Shown here piece after piece: positions 33,047 through 42,460 of a DNA stretch of 64,000 nt. The notes under the pieces were generated by a model. That model saw nothing but the letters and a program-made list of their open reading frames with translations, did no database searches and was not told the DNA's origin. The stretch is from contig JAJPHM010000077.1 of the NCBI GenBank assembly GCA_021325295.1, forward strand, positions 1 to 64,000, given 5' to 3'. The position numbers were made by a program, and so were the translations under genes. Source of the stretch: Nitrososphaeraceae archaeon. GTDB lineage: Archaea > Thermoproteota > Nitrososphaeria > Nitrososphaerales > Nitrososphaeraceae. Position 1 is the stretch's first letter. Each line of letters begins with the position of its first letter.

Positions 33047-33305
33047 CATCAAAATACTAGCAAGTCAGGTTGATGACTGTATGGAAGCTTTGCATATTCT
33101 ATTCCAGATCGGAGCTTCTTAAGGCTGCTGTAGTGTTTACATTATATGGGTTCAATCTTTATCGTGGTACGGCATTTTTGGATTTTTCTTACTCTTACAA
33201 AGACTGAATTTTTTGCTGTCCACGATTATGGCTGACAATCTGATTGGGCATCACTAGTTTAATATATGCCTACATCTGCCTTAGCATCAGGAGATACGAC
33301 AGATA
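33047..33305. other. intergenic gap before LSm gene
   Basis: 260 bases, no coding frame. TTTAATATATGCC at 33257-33269 is a box A-like element roughly 40 bases before the ATG at 33306. Confidence 0.35.
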
Positions 33306-33536
33306 ATGTCTGTAGATATGGCTGTAAAAGTTCTTGATGAGAGCTTGGGCAAAGTTGTGCTTATTAAATTAAAAGGTGGCAAGGTGATCAGGGGAAGCCT
33401 TCATGGCTTTGACCAGCACATGAACCTGCTCCTCGAAGAATCTGTAGAATTACTAGACGAAGGCAGGTCAAACGACTTGGGCACCATTGTCGTACGTGGC
33501 GACAATGTGGTGATCATATCTCCTCCTCCAAAGTAG
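33306..33536 (+). CDS. LSm (Sm-like) RNA-binding protein
   Basis: 76 residues with both Sm motifs: Sm1 KVVLIKLKGGKVIRGSLHGFDQHMNLLLE and Sm2 GTIVVRGDNVVIISP. Forms heptameric rings that bind U-rich RNA. It is followed after 54 bases by eL37, the standard archaeal pairing, and the two are probably co-transcribed. Confidence 0.95.
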   Translation: MSVDMAVKVLDESLGKVVLIKLKGGKVIRGSLHGFDQHMNLLLEESVELLDEGRSNDLGTIVVRGDNVVIISPPPK

Positions 33537-33590
33537 AGGATTGAAAGGAAACAAAAATAATGTGGATTGTATTTTGGTGATAGATAGGTC

Positions 33591-33761
33591 ATGACCAAGG
33601 GCACTACTTCAATGGGTAATTTTACCCGCAAAAAAACACATATACGCTGCAGAAGATGTGGCCACAACTCTTATCACAAGAGGGGCAAGCAGTGCGCCAA
33701 ATGTGGCTATCCAGAGCCAAGAATGAGAAAATACAGCTGGATCAAGCGTCAGGTTATCTGA
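33591..33761 (+). CDS. rpl37e: large-subunit ribosomal protein eL37
   Basis: 56 residues, reading [20 protein letters not shown] and on. The zinc motif CRRCG (20-24) with CAKCGY (35-40), the highly basic composition and the HNSYHKRGK segment are diagnostic. It is too short for many ORF lists. Located directly after the LSm gene, as in most archaea. Confidence 0.95.
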   Translation: MTKGTTSMGNFTRKKTHIRCRRCGHNSYHKRGKQCAKCGYPEPRMRKYSWIKRQVI

Positions 33762-33882
33762 TCTAACCTTCTTCTGGTCACCGGAGCCCGTACATGTATT
33801 ATAATTGATGCTGGATGTCTTTTTTCGTCATTTTGCAAAGAAAATGAAGCATAAAGCTTAACTGGGACTGCAGGCACAGGAG

Positions 33883-34548
33883 ATGTGCACGATGGTTGAA
33901 GAAATAATCATGATTGCAGGGTCAACTGTTGCGGGCGCAGTCTCTGCCGCCGTTATAGACAGAATGGCTGGTGCAAAAGCATCATCCAAAAACATTACAG
34001 AAGAGAAACTTGCACTGAAAATGCGAACCCCTGCGCTTGTCAAAGCAGAGATTTCATCATTAGATTTTGAAAAGAGTCTAGTCTCTGAAGGGATAACACG
34101 TGTATATGAGGCGTTTCAGCAGGGAAAAATTGACAGACTTGAGCGAGATAGGCTTTTGATAAAGTACAAACAACAGCTAGACTCGCTCAATCAAAGGATT
34201 GCTAGTGTAAAGCCGCTGTCTGATTTCTCGGAGCTATTAAGCACGCGCAACACCCTTGCTACACTGCTGGAGCAGCGAATATCTTCCTTGGATAAGAGGC
34301 TGGCAGAAATTGCGGCAAAGTCTGGCATCGAGTACAGCGAAGAGATGAAAAATCAGGCAATGTCAAATTCCACTGGCGGAAATGGAAATTCTGCCAAGAC
34401 TGATGTAGAGACCAGAAAGGAGAGAGGGGAAAGTAAAAAGGCTGCACAGGAGCCGGGCGTAGAGGAAAAAAAGATAGACCAGCTTCAAAAGGAAATAATG
34501 CAAGCACTTGTCCGCCTCGAGCAGGTTGAAATTGATGATAAAGGTTGA
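33883..34548 (+). CDS. coiled-coil protein downstream of eL37
   Basis: 221 residues. The start could be the ATG at 33883 or, better, that at 33892 (MVEEIIMIAG). A short hydrophobic, small-residue segment (STVAGAVSAAVIDRMAGA, about 14-31) may insert in or touch a membrane. Residues 50-150 are coiled coil; 150-190 are low-complexity and charged; a final helix (QLQKEIMQALVRLEQVEI) closes it. The arrangement next to LSm/eL37 suggests a conserved gene of the phylum. Function unknown. Confidence 0.7.
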   Translation: MCTMVEEIIMIAGSTVAGAVSAAVIDRMAGAKASSKNITEEKLALKMRTPALVKAEISSLDFEKSLVSEGITRVYEAFQQGKIDRLERDRLLIKYKQQLDSLNQRIASVKPLSDFSELLSTRNTLATLLEQRISSLDKRLAEIAAKSGIEYSEEMKNQAMSNSTGGNGNSAKTDVETRKERGESKKAAQEPGVEEKKIDQLQKEIMQALVRLEQVEIDDKG

Positions 34549-34588
34549 TTAGAAAGCATGTCAGTTATTCTTCGAATCTGACCTGCAC

Positions 34589-35281
34589 ATGTCATCATCA
34601 ACACTGCAGAATGCTTTCCAAAAACTGGCCCAAGACGCCATAGGCGAACTTTCATCATCAAGCGGAAGCAGAATCATAGGGCTTGGAAGTGGTAGCACCG
34701 TTGCATATATTGTCAGAGAACTGGCACACCTGCCAGGCAAGGCATCTATAGAGGTAATTCCCACATCTCTGCAGATAAAACTTGAGGCAGAGAAGTCAGG
34801 TCTCAGGATAGCTGATGAGAATTCCATTCCAAGGGTAGATATCGTTTTTGACGGCGCCGACCAGATAGATTCGAAATTCTACATGATAAAGGGAGGCGGC
34901 GGAGCTCTATTGCGGGAAAAAGTGCTTATCTTGGCTGCAAAGCGCGTGGTCATAGTTGCAGATTCAGCAAAGTTCGTGGAGAACCTGAACAAGCCTGTTC
35001 CAATTGAAGTTCATCCATTTGCCCGCTCTTTTGTTTCAAACAGGCTTGCTCAAATGAGTGCAAGGCCGATTCTGCGAGTGCTGGACAAAGGCTACCCGTT
35101 TGTGACTGAAAATGGCAATCTGATAATTGATGCGGCATTTGATTTTATTGCAGACACAAGAAAAAAGGAACTTGAGCTGAAAAGCATCCCAGGTGTACTT
35201 GAAGTTGGTCTATTCTCCAGAATAGCAGACGTCTATTACAAGGCAAAAAATGATGGATCATTTGAAAAGATCATGCCATAA
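34589..35281 (+). CDS. rpiA: ribose-5-phosphate isomerase A
   Basis: 230 residues. Interconverts ribose 5-phosphate and ribulose 5-phosphate. Motifs: GLGSGSTVAYIVREL (phosphate loop), PTSLQIKLEAE, DGADQID with catalytic aspartate, and KGGGGALLREKVL with catalytic Glu/Lys, plus PIEVHPFA. Complete and of normal size; ATG at 34589. Convergent with the amidohydrolase gene. Confidence 0.96.
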   Translation: MSSSTLQNAFQKLAQDAIGELSSSSGSRIIGLGSGSTVAYIVRELAHLPGKASIEVIPTSLQIKLEAEKSGLRIADENSIPRVDIVFDGADQIDSKFYMIKGGGGALLREKVLILAAKRVVIVADSAKFVENLNKPVPIEVHPFARSFVSNRLAQMSARPILRVLDKGYPFVTENGNLIIDAAFDFIADTRKKELELKSIPGVLEVGLFSRIADVYYKAKNDGSFEKIMP

Positions 35282-35351
35282 ATTACGTCTATCAACCACT
35301 TTTGAGAGACAGGTGTGGTTTTGCAAAGGATGACAGCGAAGAATGGTCAGG

Positions 35352-36794
35352 CTATGGGCTGATCTCTGCCGGCTCAACTGGCCTTGCTATATACTTGCCA
35401 TGTCCAAGCGACCCTTCGTCAACCTTGCCACCTTCCATCACTACTTTTCCTCTCACCAGAGTCATAATTGGCCAGCCCCTGATTTTCCAGCCATCATAAA
35501 CAGTGTAATCAGAATATGATTGCAAAAGGTCAGGAGTCACTGTCTGCTCAAGGTCAAGGTCTACAATAGTCAGGTCAGCGTCAGATCCTTCTTGCAATGT
35601 ACCTTTCTTGGGATAGAGTCCAAATATTCTGGATGTATTGTAGCTTGTGACTTCGACCACTCTCTCCAAGCTTATTCTGCCCTCATTGACACCCTTGCCG
35701 AGAAGGACGGGAAGCATAGTGGCGACTCCCGGAAAGCCTGCAAGGGCAGACCAGATATCGCCCTTGCCTGTCTTTGCAGCAATTCTGTTGGCAACGTGGT
35801 CTGTTCCAACCGTATCAATTATGCCATTCTTGAGAGCTGACCATGTGCTCTGAAGGTCACTTTTTGAGCGGAGGGGTGGAACTACTTTGCCATTTACACT
35901 TTCATAATCAATCGTATGCGTCAAGTAGTGAGGACATGTTTCGACGTATACTCCCAAGTTGCCTTTTTCTCTCTGGGCAAGAATTGCATCTAGTGCTGCA
36001 GTTGATCCGATGTGTACAAAATAAAGGCTGCCTGCAAATCTTCTGCCTATTTCACAGACCTTTGTCACGCTTGATGCTTCAGAACTGGGCGGTCGGCAGT
36101 CAGACCATGCCTTCAGACCTGAAAGACCACGCTCTTTCCCTGATTTGATATATTCAGAACATACCGCCGGGTCCTCTGCATGAACCAGACATATAGCGTT
36201 CAGCCCGGCGGCCTTTTCTATTATACTGGACAGAAGGCTGTCATCCATGTTTACTTCGCAGTCCATTGTAGCATAGGTTTCAGGCTCAATGTCTGCCAGA
36301 ATATGGTTCAGCTCGGCTCCGAGGTTCATGTATATTTTGAAGGAATTGATTCCCGTTTGTTTGAGGTATTGCATCTCATGGACCTGTTCTGGTTTGAGTA
36401 TCGAGGCATGGACAGCGTAATCAACAAAGTGTCTTCCACCGCTTGCTTCAAGTTGTTTTTGAATTCTGGTGTAACTTCCACACAGCCTCAGCATCCTCAT
36501 AATTGTGGTGACGCCACCCACCGCTGCTGACCTTGACTCGGTTTTTGCGGCCTCGTCTATAGGTGTATAGACACCATAGTGGACGTGCGGATCAATTGCT
36601 CCGGGTAGAACATATTTGCCGCTGGCGTTAATAGTTCTGGAAGCCTGAATATTGGCTGGAGATTTGACAAGGGATTTTATCCTGCCACCTTCTATCATGA
36701 TATTTGTCTCTACTATTCCAACCATTGGCATGACTACAGATGCATTTGTAACAATGACATCACAAGAGTTCTGCATCAAAAGACCTGCAGACAC
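35352..36794 (-). CDS. cyclic amidohydrolase (dihydropyrimidinase/hydantoinase-like)
   Basis: 480 residues. The binuclear metal site is complete: H70 and H72 (GAIDPHVHYG), carboxylated K153 (SFKIYMN), H205 (VHAEDP), H261 (VHIGST) and D332 (VGTDH). The overall pattern (CDVIVTNASVVMP, CPHYL, ADLTIVD, MEGGKV) matches the dihydropyrimidinase/allantoinase/hydantoinase branch more than dihydroorotase. It opens cyclic amides in pyrimidine or hydantoin breakdown. The start is GTG 36794, supported by a box A-like TTAAAGATAT near 36817-36826; ATG 36776 is the alternative. Confidence 0.88.
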   Translation of the reverse strand: MSAGLLMQNSCDVIVTNASVVMPMVGIVETNIMIEGGRIKSLVKSPANIQASRTINASGKYVLPGAIDPHVHYGVYTPIDEAAKTESRSAAVGGVTTIMRMLRLCGSYTRIQKQLEASGGRHFVDYAVHASILKPEQVHEMQYLKQTGINSFKIYMNLGAELNHILADIEPETYATMDCEVNMDDSLLSSIIEKAAGLNAICLVHAEDPAVCSEYIKSGKERGLSGLKAWSDCRPPSSEASSVTKVCEIGRRFAGSLYFVHIGSTAALDAILAQREKGNLGVYVETCPHYLTHTIDYESVNGKVVPPLRSKSDLQSTWSALKNGIIDTVGTDHVANRIAAKTGKGDIWSALAGFPGVATMLPVLLGKGVNEGRISLERVVEVTSYNTSRIFGLYPKKGTLQEGSDADLTIVDLDLEQTVTPDLLQSYSDYTVYDGWKIRGWPIMTLVRGKVVMEGGKVDEGSLGHGKYIARPVEPAEISP

Positions 36795-37289
36795 CTCTGT
36801 GGCTCTCTGAGCTTGTATATCTTTAATTCTTGAAAAGAAATCTGACTGCTCCGCAAGATATTCGTCAGGCTCACCATTTCAGGGCTTGGAGCAAAGTGGT
36901 TAAAATCCTATCTATTTCGGAAGATGGCTCAAGGCAGATTCAGGCACTGCTGTCAAGATCAACTGATACATCTTAAAAATGACGAATGCAATGTGCGTGC
37001 ATGCAGTAATGCCTGAAGGTGTGCCAAAACCTCCTCTGGAAAGTGGAAAGGCTGTTTGGCGATATATATTAAATTAAATTAAATGGGAGAATCGCAGCCA
37101 GCGGGCGTCCGACGTGCCAGACCTTTCCTTGGTGCTTGGGATGTGACATATTGATTCAAGCACGGCGTATGCATTTTACCAAAATCCGCAAGGCAGACCA
37201 GAAAATTGCCAGCTCTTACTGGTTGATTCTACTAGTAAATAGATTGGCGCCACTTAACTATCGCAAGAACCGAACTAGATTGTATTCAT
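36795..37289. other. intergenic region between divergent genes
   Basis: 495 bases. Contains a box A for the minus-strand amidohydrolase and, at about 37063-37085, a TTAAA repeat tract (ATATTAAATTAAATTAAAT). No coding frame or tRNA. Confidence 0.4.
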
Positions 37290-38177
37290 GTGATACTAAC
37301 TCTGAAGGATAACAGACACCATCTCGCAAGGATGCTGGATGAGAACGATTGCCCAGCATGCTCTGTCAAGATAATTGGAAAACCGCTGATTGTCCATAAC
37401 GTATCTAGAATTTCAGCTCACGAGCAGATAGAAAAGATTCTTGTTCCATCAGAGTTTTCTGCAGTAAGCGATATGATACAACGCAATTTTCCATCACTTT
37501 CAGTAAATGAATACAGCGGAAGCACAAGCATACCAAATGAAGGTCTGGAAGCAAAAGTAATGCAGCTTGGCTTGAGCTCTATTGTTACAGAAGCAGAGAC
37601 AGGCAAGCTTGCAATAAGCGATATAGTATATCCTTGGGATATCCTGGCCGCAATGGACAAGATTCTTCAGTCAGAAGTAAAAGAAAGACTAGTGTCGGAA
37701 AATGCGTCCATCTCAGAAACCTCGGTCATCAAAGGTCCTTGCGTAATAGAAGATGGAGTGTTTGTGGACGATTTCTGCAAGATAAAAGGCCCTGTATACC
37801 TGGGCAAAAACAGCAGGGTCGGAACAGGGTCGCTTGTCAGAAACTGTATGGTAGGGCCAGAGACCACTATCGGATTCAATTGCGAAGTTGCAAGAACCTA
37901 CTTGGCAGGTCGCAACAGGATAGCGCACCACAACGTAATACTTGATAGCATTATAGGCCAGAACAGCTGGCTTGGCGGATATGTCGGAACGACCAATGTC
38001 TTGCTAAATAACAAAAACGTAAGGTACAAAATAGGAGACCAGCTTGTTGATACCGGTATGCAGCAGTTTGGGGCTGTCATCGGCAGGGACTCGGCCATTG
38101 GCGCAGGAGTGATTATCCTTCCTGGCAGATGCGTTCCTCCTCAATCTATAGTTCAAGCCGGCAAGATAGTTGAGTAA
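37290..38177 (+). CDS. left-handed beta-helix acyltransferase with degenerate nucleotidyltransferase domain
   Basis: 295 residues. The first 130 residues resemble a shortened sugar-nucleotidyltransferase (IIGKPLIVHNVSRI) but lack the GxGTR nucleotide-binding loop, so NTP transfer is unlikely. From about 135 onward hexapeptide repeats run (SVIKGPCVIEDGVFVDDF, GPVYLGKNSRVGTGSLVRN, GVIILPGRCVPPQSIV), the left-handed beta-helix of GlmU-like acyltransferases. It may acetylate a sugar nucleotide or amino sugar used in surface glycans. An alternative is a gamma-type carbonic anhydrase fold, but the loop and size fit sugar acyltransferases better. Confidence 0.82.
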   Translation: MILTLKDNRHHLARMLDENDCPACSVKIIGKPLIVHNVSRISAHEQIEKILVPSEFSAVSDMIQRNFPSLSVNEYSGSTSIPNEGLEAKVMQLGLSSIVTEAETGKLAISDIVYPWDILAAMDKILQSEVKERLVSENASISETSVIKGPCVIEDGVFVDDFCKIKGPVYLGKNSRVGTGSLVRNCMVGPETTIGFNCEVARTYLAGRNRIAHHNVILDSIIGQNSWLGGYVGTTNVLLNNKNVRYKIGDQLVDTGMQQFGAVIGRDSAIGAGVIILPGRCVPPQSIVQAGKIVE

Positions 38178-38287
38178 AAGCAATTTGGGTAGCTGTATCT
38201 TTCTTACTTCATCCGCACTTGTAACCGGCCTGTTTCGTTTGCTTGGTTGCTGTCTTGTGATTTGAAAGGCCTGTTATTACCATCACG

Positions 38288-39016
38288 TCAATCGTCTGCT
38301 CTTCTCTTCTTCACGACCAGCAGGCCACCGATGACAGCTATTACGCCCACAGTGATTGCAACAGGATAGTAAAATAGAGGCGAGTCAGCAGGATTGCCAA
38401 AGTCCAAATTAAACGACATGGTCCCGCCATATGTGTTGGCCGGAGCTGTAGAATTATCCTTTCCAAATACCGAAATAGACCCAAGGACAAAACCATTCAA
38501 GTTCATTCTATCGATCACTATTCTCTTGCCGTCAGTAACACTGAGGCCCTGAGCAGCCTCGTAACCGACTGAAATTGGGCCTTCGGTTGACCACCCATCA
38601 GGCTTTTGATCCACTACCCTTGTGTATCCTGTGTCAATAGAGTTTACAGCTACCCAGAATTCTCTGGTCTGGTCGCCATAAATTGCCACTTCTATGAACT
38701 TGTCGCTTGGAGCTGGCTCGTGAAGCCTGATAATTGTCTTTGATCCATCACGCGGAACATATGTTAGGTTATCCTCAATATTCAGGATCCAGTCTTGTGT
38801 CTTTGGTGAGCTGTAATTATAGACAAAGGCATGGCTTCTATCAAGATTTGAAGCTTCAAAAGAAAGAACAAAGTTATCACTATTCTTTGTCTGTACTATA
38901 TGTGATACCAGTGGTTGAGCGGCATAGACATCAGTAGACATTGACAGCGTCGACACTGACAGAGAGAAAATTATAAGCAAGACTATTACATATCGAAATC
39001 TTTGCAATATCTCCAA
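38288..39016 (-). CDS. surface protein with signal peptide and C-terminal anchor
   Basis: 242 residues. Signal peptide 1-32 (YVIVLLIIFSLSVSTLSM, cleavage near VYAAQP). The outer domain (33-205) is beta-rich with N-x-S/T sites (NYSS, NLTY, NSTA). One helix at 216-237 (YYPVAITVGVIAVIGGLLVV) is followed by KKRRADD, a stop-transfer anchor with cytoplasmic basic tail. Probably an S-layer-associated or envelope protein of unknown role. Confidence 0.75.
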   Translation of the reverse strand: MEILQRFRYVIVLLIIFSLSVSTLSMSTDVYAAQPLVSHIVQTKNSDNFVLSFEASNLDRSHAFVYNYSSPKTQDWILNIEDNLTYVPRDGSKTIIRLHEPAPSDKFIEVAIYGDQTREFWVAVNSIDTGYTRVVDQKPDGWSTEGPISVGYEAAQGLSVTDGKRIVIDRMNLNGFVLGSISVFGKDNSTAPANTYGGTMSFNLDFGNPADSPLFYYPVAITVGVIAVIGGLLVVKKRRADD

Positions 39017-39225
39017 TCTTGCTGTAAAGTAATTTAATCTATTACTTCTATAGTCTGTAACCTATTCAGTCAGACAGGCGGCATAGGAAACCTAGAACCA
39101 CCAATTTGGTCTGTCGAGCCGCAGACTTGTTTCAAGAAGCACGGACAATAGGCCAGACAGAAGGATCTTTTTTCTAATACTTTTCTGGAGCTATGATTTA
39201 AGTAAACTACAACGATTGTCTACTC

Positions 39226-39483
39226 ATGAGCATCCAAAGTGTTTCAAACAGTGCATACAAACTCGAACAGATACCTAGCAACACCACAAATTCAGCAGAG
39301 GATTCAATGCATAGCTCAAAAGAGACAGTCGACGTGAATCAACTTTTGCAAAAGAGACCACTATGCAGCTGCAGTCATCATGAATGGCAGCATACTTACA
39401 GTGGCAGATGTTTAGTCGCTGTTGTAAATGAATCGGGCGCTGAGAGGAAACTATGCTCGTGTACAAAATATACTGCAGGCTGA
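39226..39483 (+). CDS. small cysteine-rich protein
   Basis: 85 residues. The N-terminal 40 are polar and disordered. The C-terminal half carries CSCSHHEWQHTYSGRC and CSCTKY, six cysteines and several histidines that probably bind zinc. Ends 94 bases before tRNA-Ala. Similar mini zinc proteins flank the tRNA on the other side. Function unknown. Confidence 0.6.
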   Translation: MSIQSVSNSAYKLEQIPSNTTNSAEDSMHSSKETVDVNQLLQKRPLCSCSHHEWQHTYSGRCLVAVVNESGAERKLCSCTKYTAG

Positions 39484-39576
39484 TAACCTCGCATACTCAA
39501 CGAGTAGTATTTTGATGTACAACCGCTTTACCGATATTTTATATTCGGGATCACGTTGCAGTTCAAATCGCTGAAA

Positions 39577-39650
39577 GGGCTGGTAGTTTAGTCCGGTAGA
39601 ATGTGTGCCTCGCACGCACATGGTCGTGGGTTCAAATCCCACCCAGTCCA
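39577..39650 (+). tRNA. tRNA-Ala (anticodon CGC)
   Basis: Acceptor GGGCTGG pairs with CCAGTCC with a G3:U70 wobble, the alanine identity element. The anticodon arm TGTGC-CTCGCAC-GCACA gives CGC, the T-arm is GTGGG-TTCAAAT-CCCAC, and the discriminator is A (39650). CCA is not encoded. 74 bases, no intron. Confidence 0.95.
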
Positions 39651-39998
39651 TCGCGTCTCATGCACGACGACTGGGTTTTGGCTAAAATCGCCAGACTCGT
39701 TTTCGCATTCGCTTTCACTCGAAATCGCATACGGTCTGTGCAGCGATCGCATGTGGTGGTTTTCGTATGCGTTTTGTTGTTCAATTGCGCTTTCTACTTC
39801 TTTGGCGGGTAGCCCGCCTAACACTTTTTTTACCTTAGCTGCACCATAGACAGCCTGCGACGTTTTGTTTGTTTTGACGTCGTAATAAATTCGGCATGTC
39901 TCGCAATGGTAGCCCGCAGGTACATAATGCGGCCTATCGCCATAAACTCGCTCATGCAAAGTTTTCAGCTTTTTGCCGCACTTTAGGCATATGAACAT
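39588..39998 (-). CDS. zinc-ribbon protein whose frame runs into tRNA-Ala
   Basis: Starting at the ATG at 39998 (MFICLKCGKKLKTL) it has two CxxC pairs, ICLKCG and HCETCR, about 30 residues apart, a zinc ribbon. Then VKKVLGGLPAKEVESAI forms a helix. The last 20 residues (WTGWDLNPRPCACEAHILPD) are the antisense of the tRNA T-arm and anticodon region, so the native stop is gone or the protein ends within tRNA sequence. This suggests the gene was joined to the tRNA by integration or deletion. Confidence 0.5.
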   Translation of the reverse strand: MFICLKCGKKLKTLHERVYGDRPHYVPAGYHCETCRIYYDVKTNKTSQAVYGAAKVKKVLGGLPAKEVESAIEQQNAYENHHMRSLHRPYAISSESECENESGDFSQNPVVVHETRWTGWDLNPRPCACEAHILPD

Positions 39999-40164
39999 CG
40001 TATTAGTAAAACGAATACGACCTGAGCTTTTGTGATTAAAAATGGTCATGATCTTCATGGTCGTATTACGTGCGGCAATTGGCTATTTTGTTTGGGTCAA
40101 ATACACTGAAATGCCAACTAGGTTGTTGTATTGTTCTTTGCATTTAGAACCAAAAGCCATTGGG

Positions 40165-40353
40165 CTAATCGGGCTTGTTATCTAACCAGTAAAAGTTATC
40201 ATTACCAAAACTGATACAAGTACCGCAAGATTGGCAGCTTTCAAAATATGCGACAGTTTGCGCTAATCTTTGGTATGCTTCGTAAGTAGCCTTGAATTTG
40301 ATCTTTGATTCAAATTCAATTTTACAGCTTGTGCATTTTATATAAGCTGGCAA
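40165..40353 (-). CDS. 62-residue zinc-ribbon protein
   Basis: Two zinc knuckles: IKCTSCKIEF at the N-terminus and SCQSCGTC near residue 42, separated by a helical stretch (ATYEAYQRLAQTVAYF). Ends FYWLDNKPD. Compact, plausible real gene; A/T-rich surroundings and atypical base composition suggest an acquired segment. Role unknown, perhaps regulatory. Confidence 0.55.
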   Translation of the reverse strand: MPAYIKCTSCKIEFESKIKFKATYEAYQRLAQTVAYFESCQSCGTCISFGNDNFYWLDNKPD

Positions 40354-40528
40354 TAATCTATTTACAAACTTTAAAGATAAAAATCTTGGGCGAGCTATTC
40401 ATACAGACTAGATTGTTAAAACCCCGACCAAAATTTGCTGTATGGTGTCAAGAGGCCAAGTTGAAAATATGGCCATATATGTTCGTCAATCGGTCATCTT
40501 ACTACTGTTTCTTGCAGCATCTTTTTAG

Positions 40529-40711
40529 GTGACTGCCATTAGTAATTGCTACTTGGCTATTTGTCTATACTGCGGAAAAGAAAATGACGGAGTGAGGAAA
40601 TGTAACTTTGACAGGATTCCACACTGCATCAAATGTCATACCGGCCATCTCAGATGGATTGTAAAGAAGGTAGTCAACGGCAGAGTCTTCAAGATAGATA
40701 AGAAGAGTTAA
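40529..40711 (+). CDS. 60-residue zinc-ribbon protein
   Basis: CLYCGKEND near residue 14 and HCIKCHTG near residue 33 form a CxxC-x15-CxxC ribbon; the C-terminus is basic (KKVVNGRVFKIDKKS). No domain beyond the ribbon. It belongs to the group of tiny zinc proteins around tRNA-Ala. Confidence 0.5.
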   Translation: MTAISNCYLAICLYCGKENDGVRKCNFDRIPHCIKCHTGHLRWIVKKVVNGRVFKIDKKS

Positions 40712-40963
40712 TTAGAGTTGTTCAAAATTTGACGTAACCATCCAACAAATAGGTAGTAGATTTTATTGCAAGATCCAGAAACGGAGCATGATCTCTCTCG
40801 GGGTTGACCTGAATGATAACGGCAACTCGGTACCATATAGTTTAACTACCTAGCACTCAGAAGCTCCGAAGAGCCGCAAGTCTGAATCGTGTGGAAAAAT
40901 GACCCTGTTAATCTTCTAAAATCGCCTTTAATCTGATGATCCATTATTCATGCAGTGTCACTA
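40712..40963. other. intergenic gap
   Basis: 250 bases with no gene-like frame. Confidence 0.35.
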
Positions 40964-41671
40964 ATGCACCGATATGGTATTCCTGTTGCCATCGCTATTG
41001 CAGCTGCAATTATAGCATTTTTCTTCTTTTCTGGTTATATTGCCCTACCGCTCAAGACGGTCAACTCTTCAACATTGCCCTTCATCAAAACAGAAAATGG
41101 ATCTGCAACAAAGCAATTCCCCGTTGGATTCACTTTAAAGGGAGATCAACCTTACAGCGTCATTTTCTCAACCGATGAAAGAAACGACATGAAGGTATAC
41201 ATGTACTGGTACATATGGAATCACGACGGAAACCAAAAGAAAGATGACCCCGAGCCGGTCTTTGTATATTACAAGGCCTCTTTTGGCACACCTTCCTCTG
41301 ACAACGGTGCCGGCAGCCTCTTTGCTATAGCACATCGGATCCATTATCAGTGGACAGTCAAGTACGATGGCATCATAACACAGGGCAACAATCCGGTAAT
41401 AACTTTCATGACTTCAAGCCACACACCAGATAACAGCTATCCGATAGAACCATCAAAATATGAACAGGTAAAACTTGATCCAAAGCAAGAAAGCTCAGTT
41501 CCATATCAGGGCAAAGACCCGTGGACGGTTATCGATACAACAGCAAGCATAGAGCATTCCATCCTGTATGCACTTGCAACCGGCGGTGGAGCATTTGTCA
41601 TATCAGCGGCGATTGCAAAGTCAAAGACAAGGAATAAGACTTCCCGTACAGACAATACATTGTCCCAGTAA
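40964..41671 (+). CDS. envelope protein with two membrane helices
   Basis: About 235 residues from ATG 40964 (MHRYGIPVAIAIAAAI); a GTG three codons upstream is the alternative. N-terminal anchor at about 6-30, an outer domain rich in aromatic residues (VYMYWYIWNHDGNQ, RIHYQWTVKYDG) and a second helix at about 200-220 (ILYALATGGGAFVISAAI) followed by a basic tail. The outer domain resembles a beta-sandwich. Function unknown. Confidence 0.65.
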   Translation: MHRYGIPVAIAIAAAIIAFFFFSGYIALPLKTVNSSTLPFIKTENGSATKQFPVGFTLKGDQPYSVIFSTDERNDMKVYMYWYIWNHDGNQKKDDPEPVFVYYKASFGTPSSDNGAGSLFAIAHRIHYQWTVKYDGIITQGNNPVITFMTSSHTPDNSYPIEPSKYEQVKLDPKQESSVPYQGKDPWTVIDTTASIEHSILYALATGGGAFVISAAIAKSKTRNKTSRTDNTLSQ

Positions 41672-41887
41672 GGTCAATTTGCATATTGGAGGCCACTCGG
41701 CCTCTTAAATCTGACTTTGCATAGAAAAGAATTAGACGGATAGAGAATTATCATGCGTGTACAGACTTCAAGTTATATGATAAAAGCAATATCACATGAC
41801 ATTCACCAGACACATGGATTGAATCTCTCGAACAATATGTACTAATAGAATCACTTCTCTGATTTAAACTGCAGAAGCCTTTGTCTG

Positions 41888-42298
41888 TTGATGGATAAGC
41901 GTCAGCAATCAGCCAAAAGTGACCTTGATGCTGAGCAGGCGGCTGAGGCCATAAAAAGCGCCGCAAAAAGCATACGCGACTCATCTATCAAGATAAAAGA
42001 GACTGCAAGAATTCTCCGTCAGAGCGGAGCAATCAATGAGCTTGCAGAAGCTGTCAAGATAGCAGCACAGGCTTCCAGGGATACAATGGTCGAGATTAAC
42101 GAATCTGCAAAAGAGATAGTAGATCATGGTGTGATAAGGGAAACTGTACTAGCCGTGGAGCAAACAACGGCGGCAGCCAAAGAAACGGTAAATACCATCA
42201 AAGACTCCTTTGCCACAAATTCTGCAAGAGCAATGTCTAAAGCAACACTTGATTCACAGAAAAAGGAAGCACAAGTGTTAATTCCAACAAAAAGCTAA
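41888..42298 (+). CDS. amphipathic helical-repeat protein, relative of 6580 gene
   Basis: 136 residues. Starts MMDKRQQSAKSDLDAEQAA and is helical throughout, with units KSAAKSIRDSSIKIKETA, QSGAINELAEAVKIAAQASR and ESAKEIVDHG. It shares the order of segments with the 167-residue protein at 6580-7083 but lacks the long basic tail. The T-rich run after the stop (TTATTTTTTTTATTTTT, from 42303) is a likely terminator. Function unknown. Confidence 0.75.
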   Translation: MMDKRQQSAKSDLDAEQAAEAIKSAAKSIRDSSIKIKETARILRQSGAINELAEAVKIAAQASRDTMVEINESAKEIVDHGVIRETVLAVEQTTAAAKETVNTIKDSFATNSARAMSKATLDSQKKEAQVLIPTKS

Positions 42299-42302
42299 TC
42301 TC

Positions 42303-42320
42303 TTATTTTTTTTATTTTTG
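42303..42320 (+). terminator. T-rich terminator after 41888 gene
   Basis: TTATTTTTTTTATTTTTG directly downstream of the stop: archaeal transcription ends at such T-tracts without needing a hairpin. Confidence 0.5.
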
Positions 42321-42460
42321 CTCGCTGTACTTTCAAACAACATCTTTTGCCCCTTGGTTAATAACCATTCAGTAACGATTGCAGTTTCTTATTACAAAAG
42401 AAAAACACCATTACAGTAGACCCGGTTTGCCTTATAGGCTATGTGCGCTATTAAAGGTCA

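Noticed and set aside
39451-39651. 66-codon minus-strand frame over tRNA-Ala
   Set aside because: It begins MDWVGFEPTT and is the usual spurious peptide from antisense tRNA sequence.
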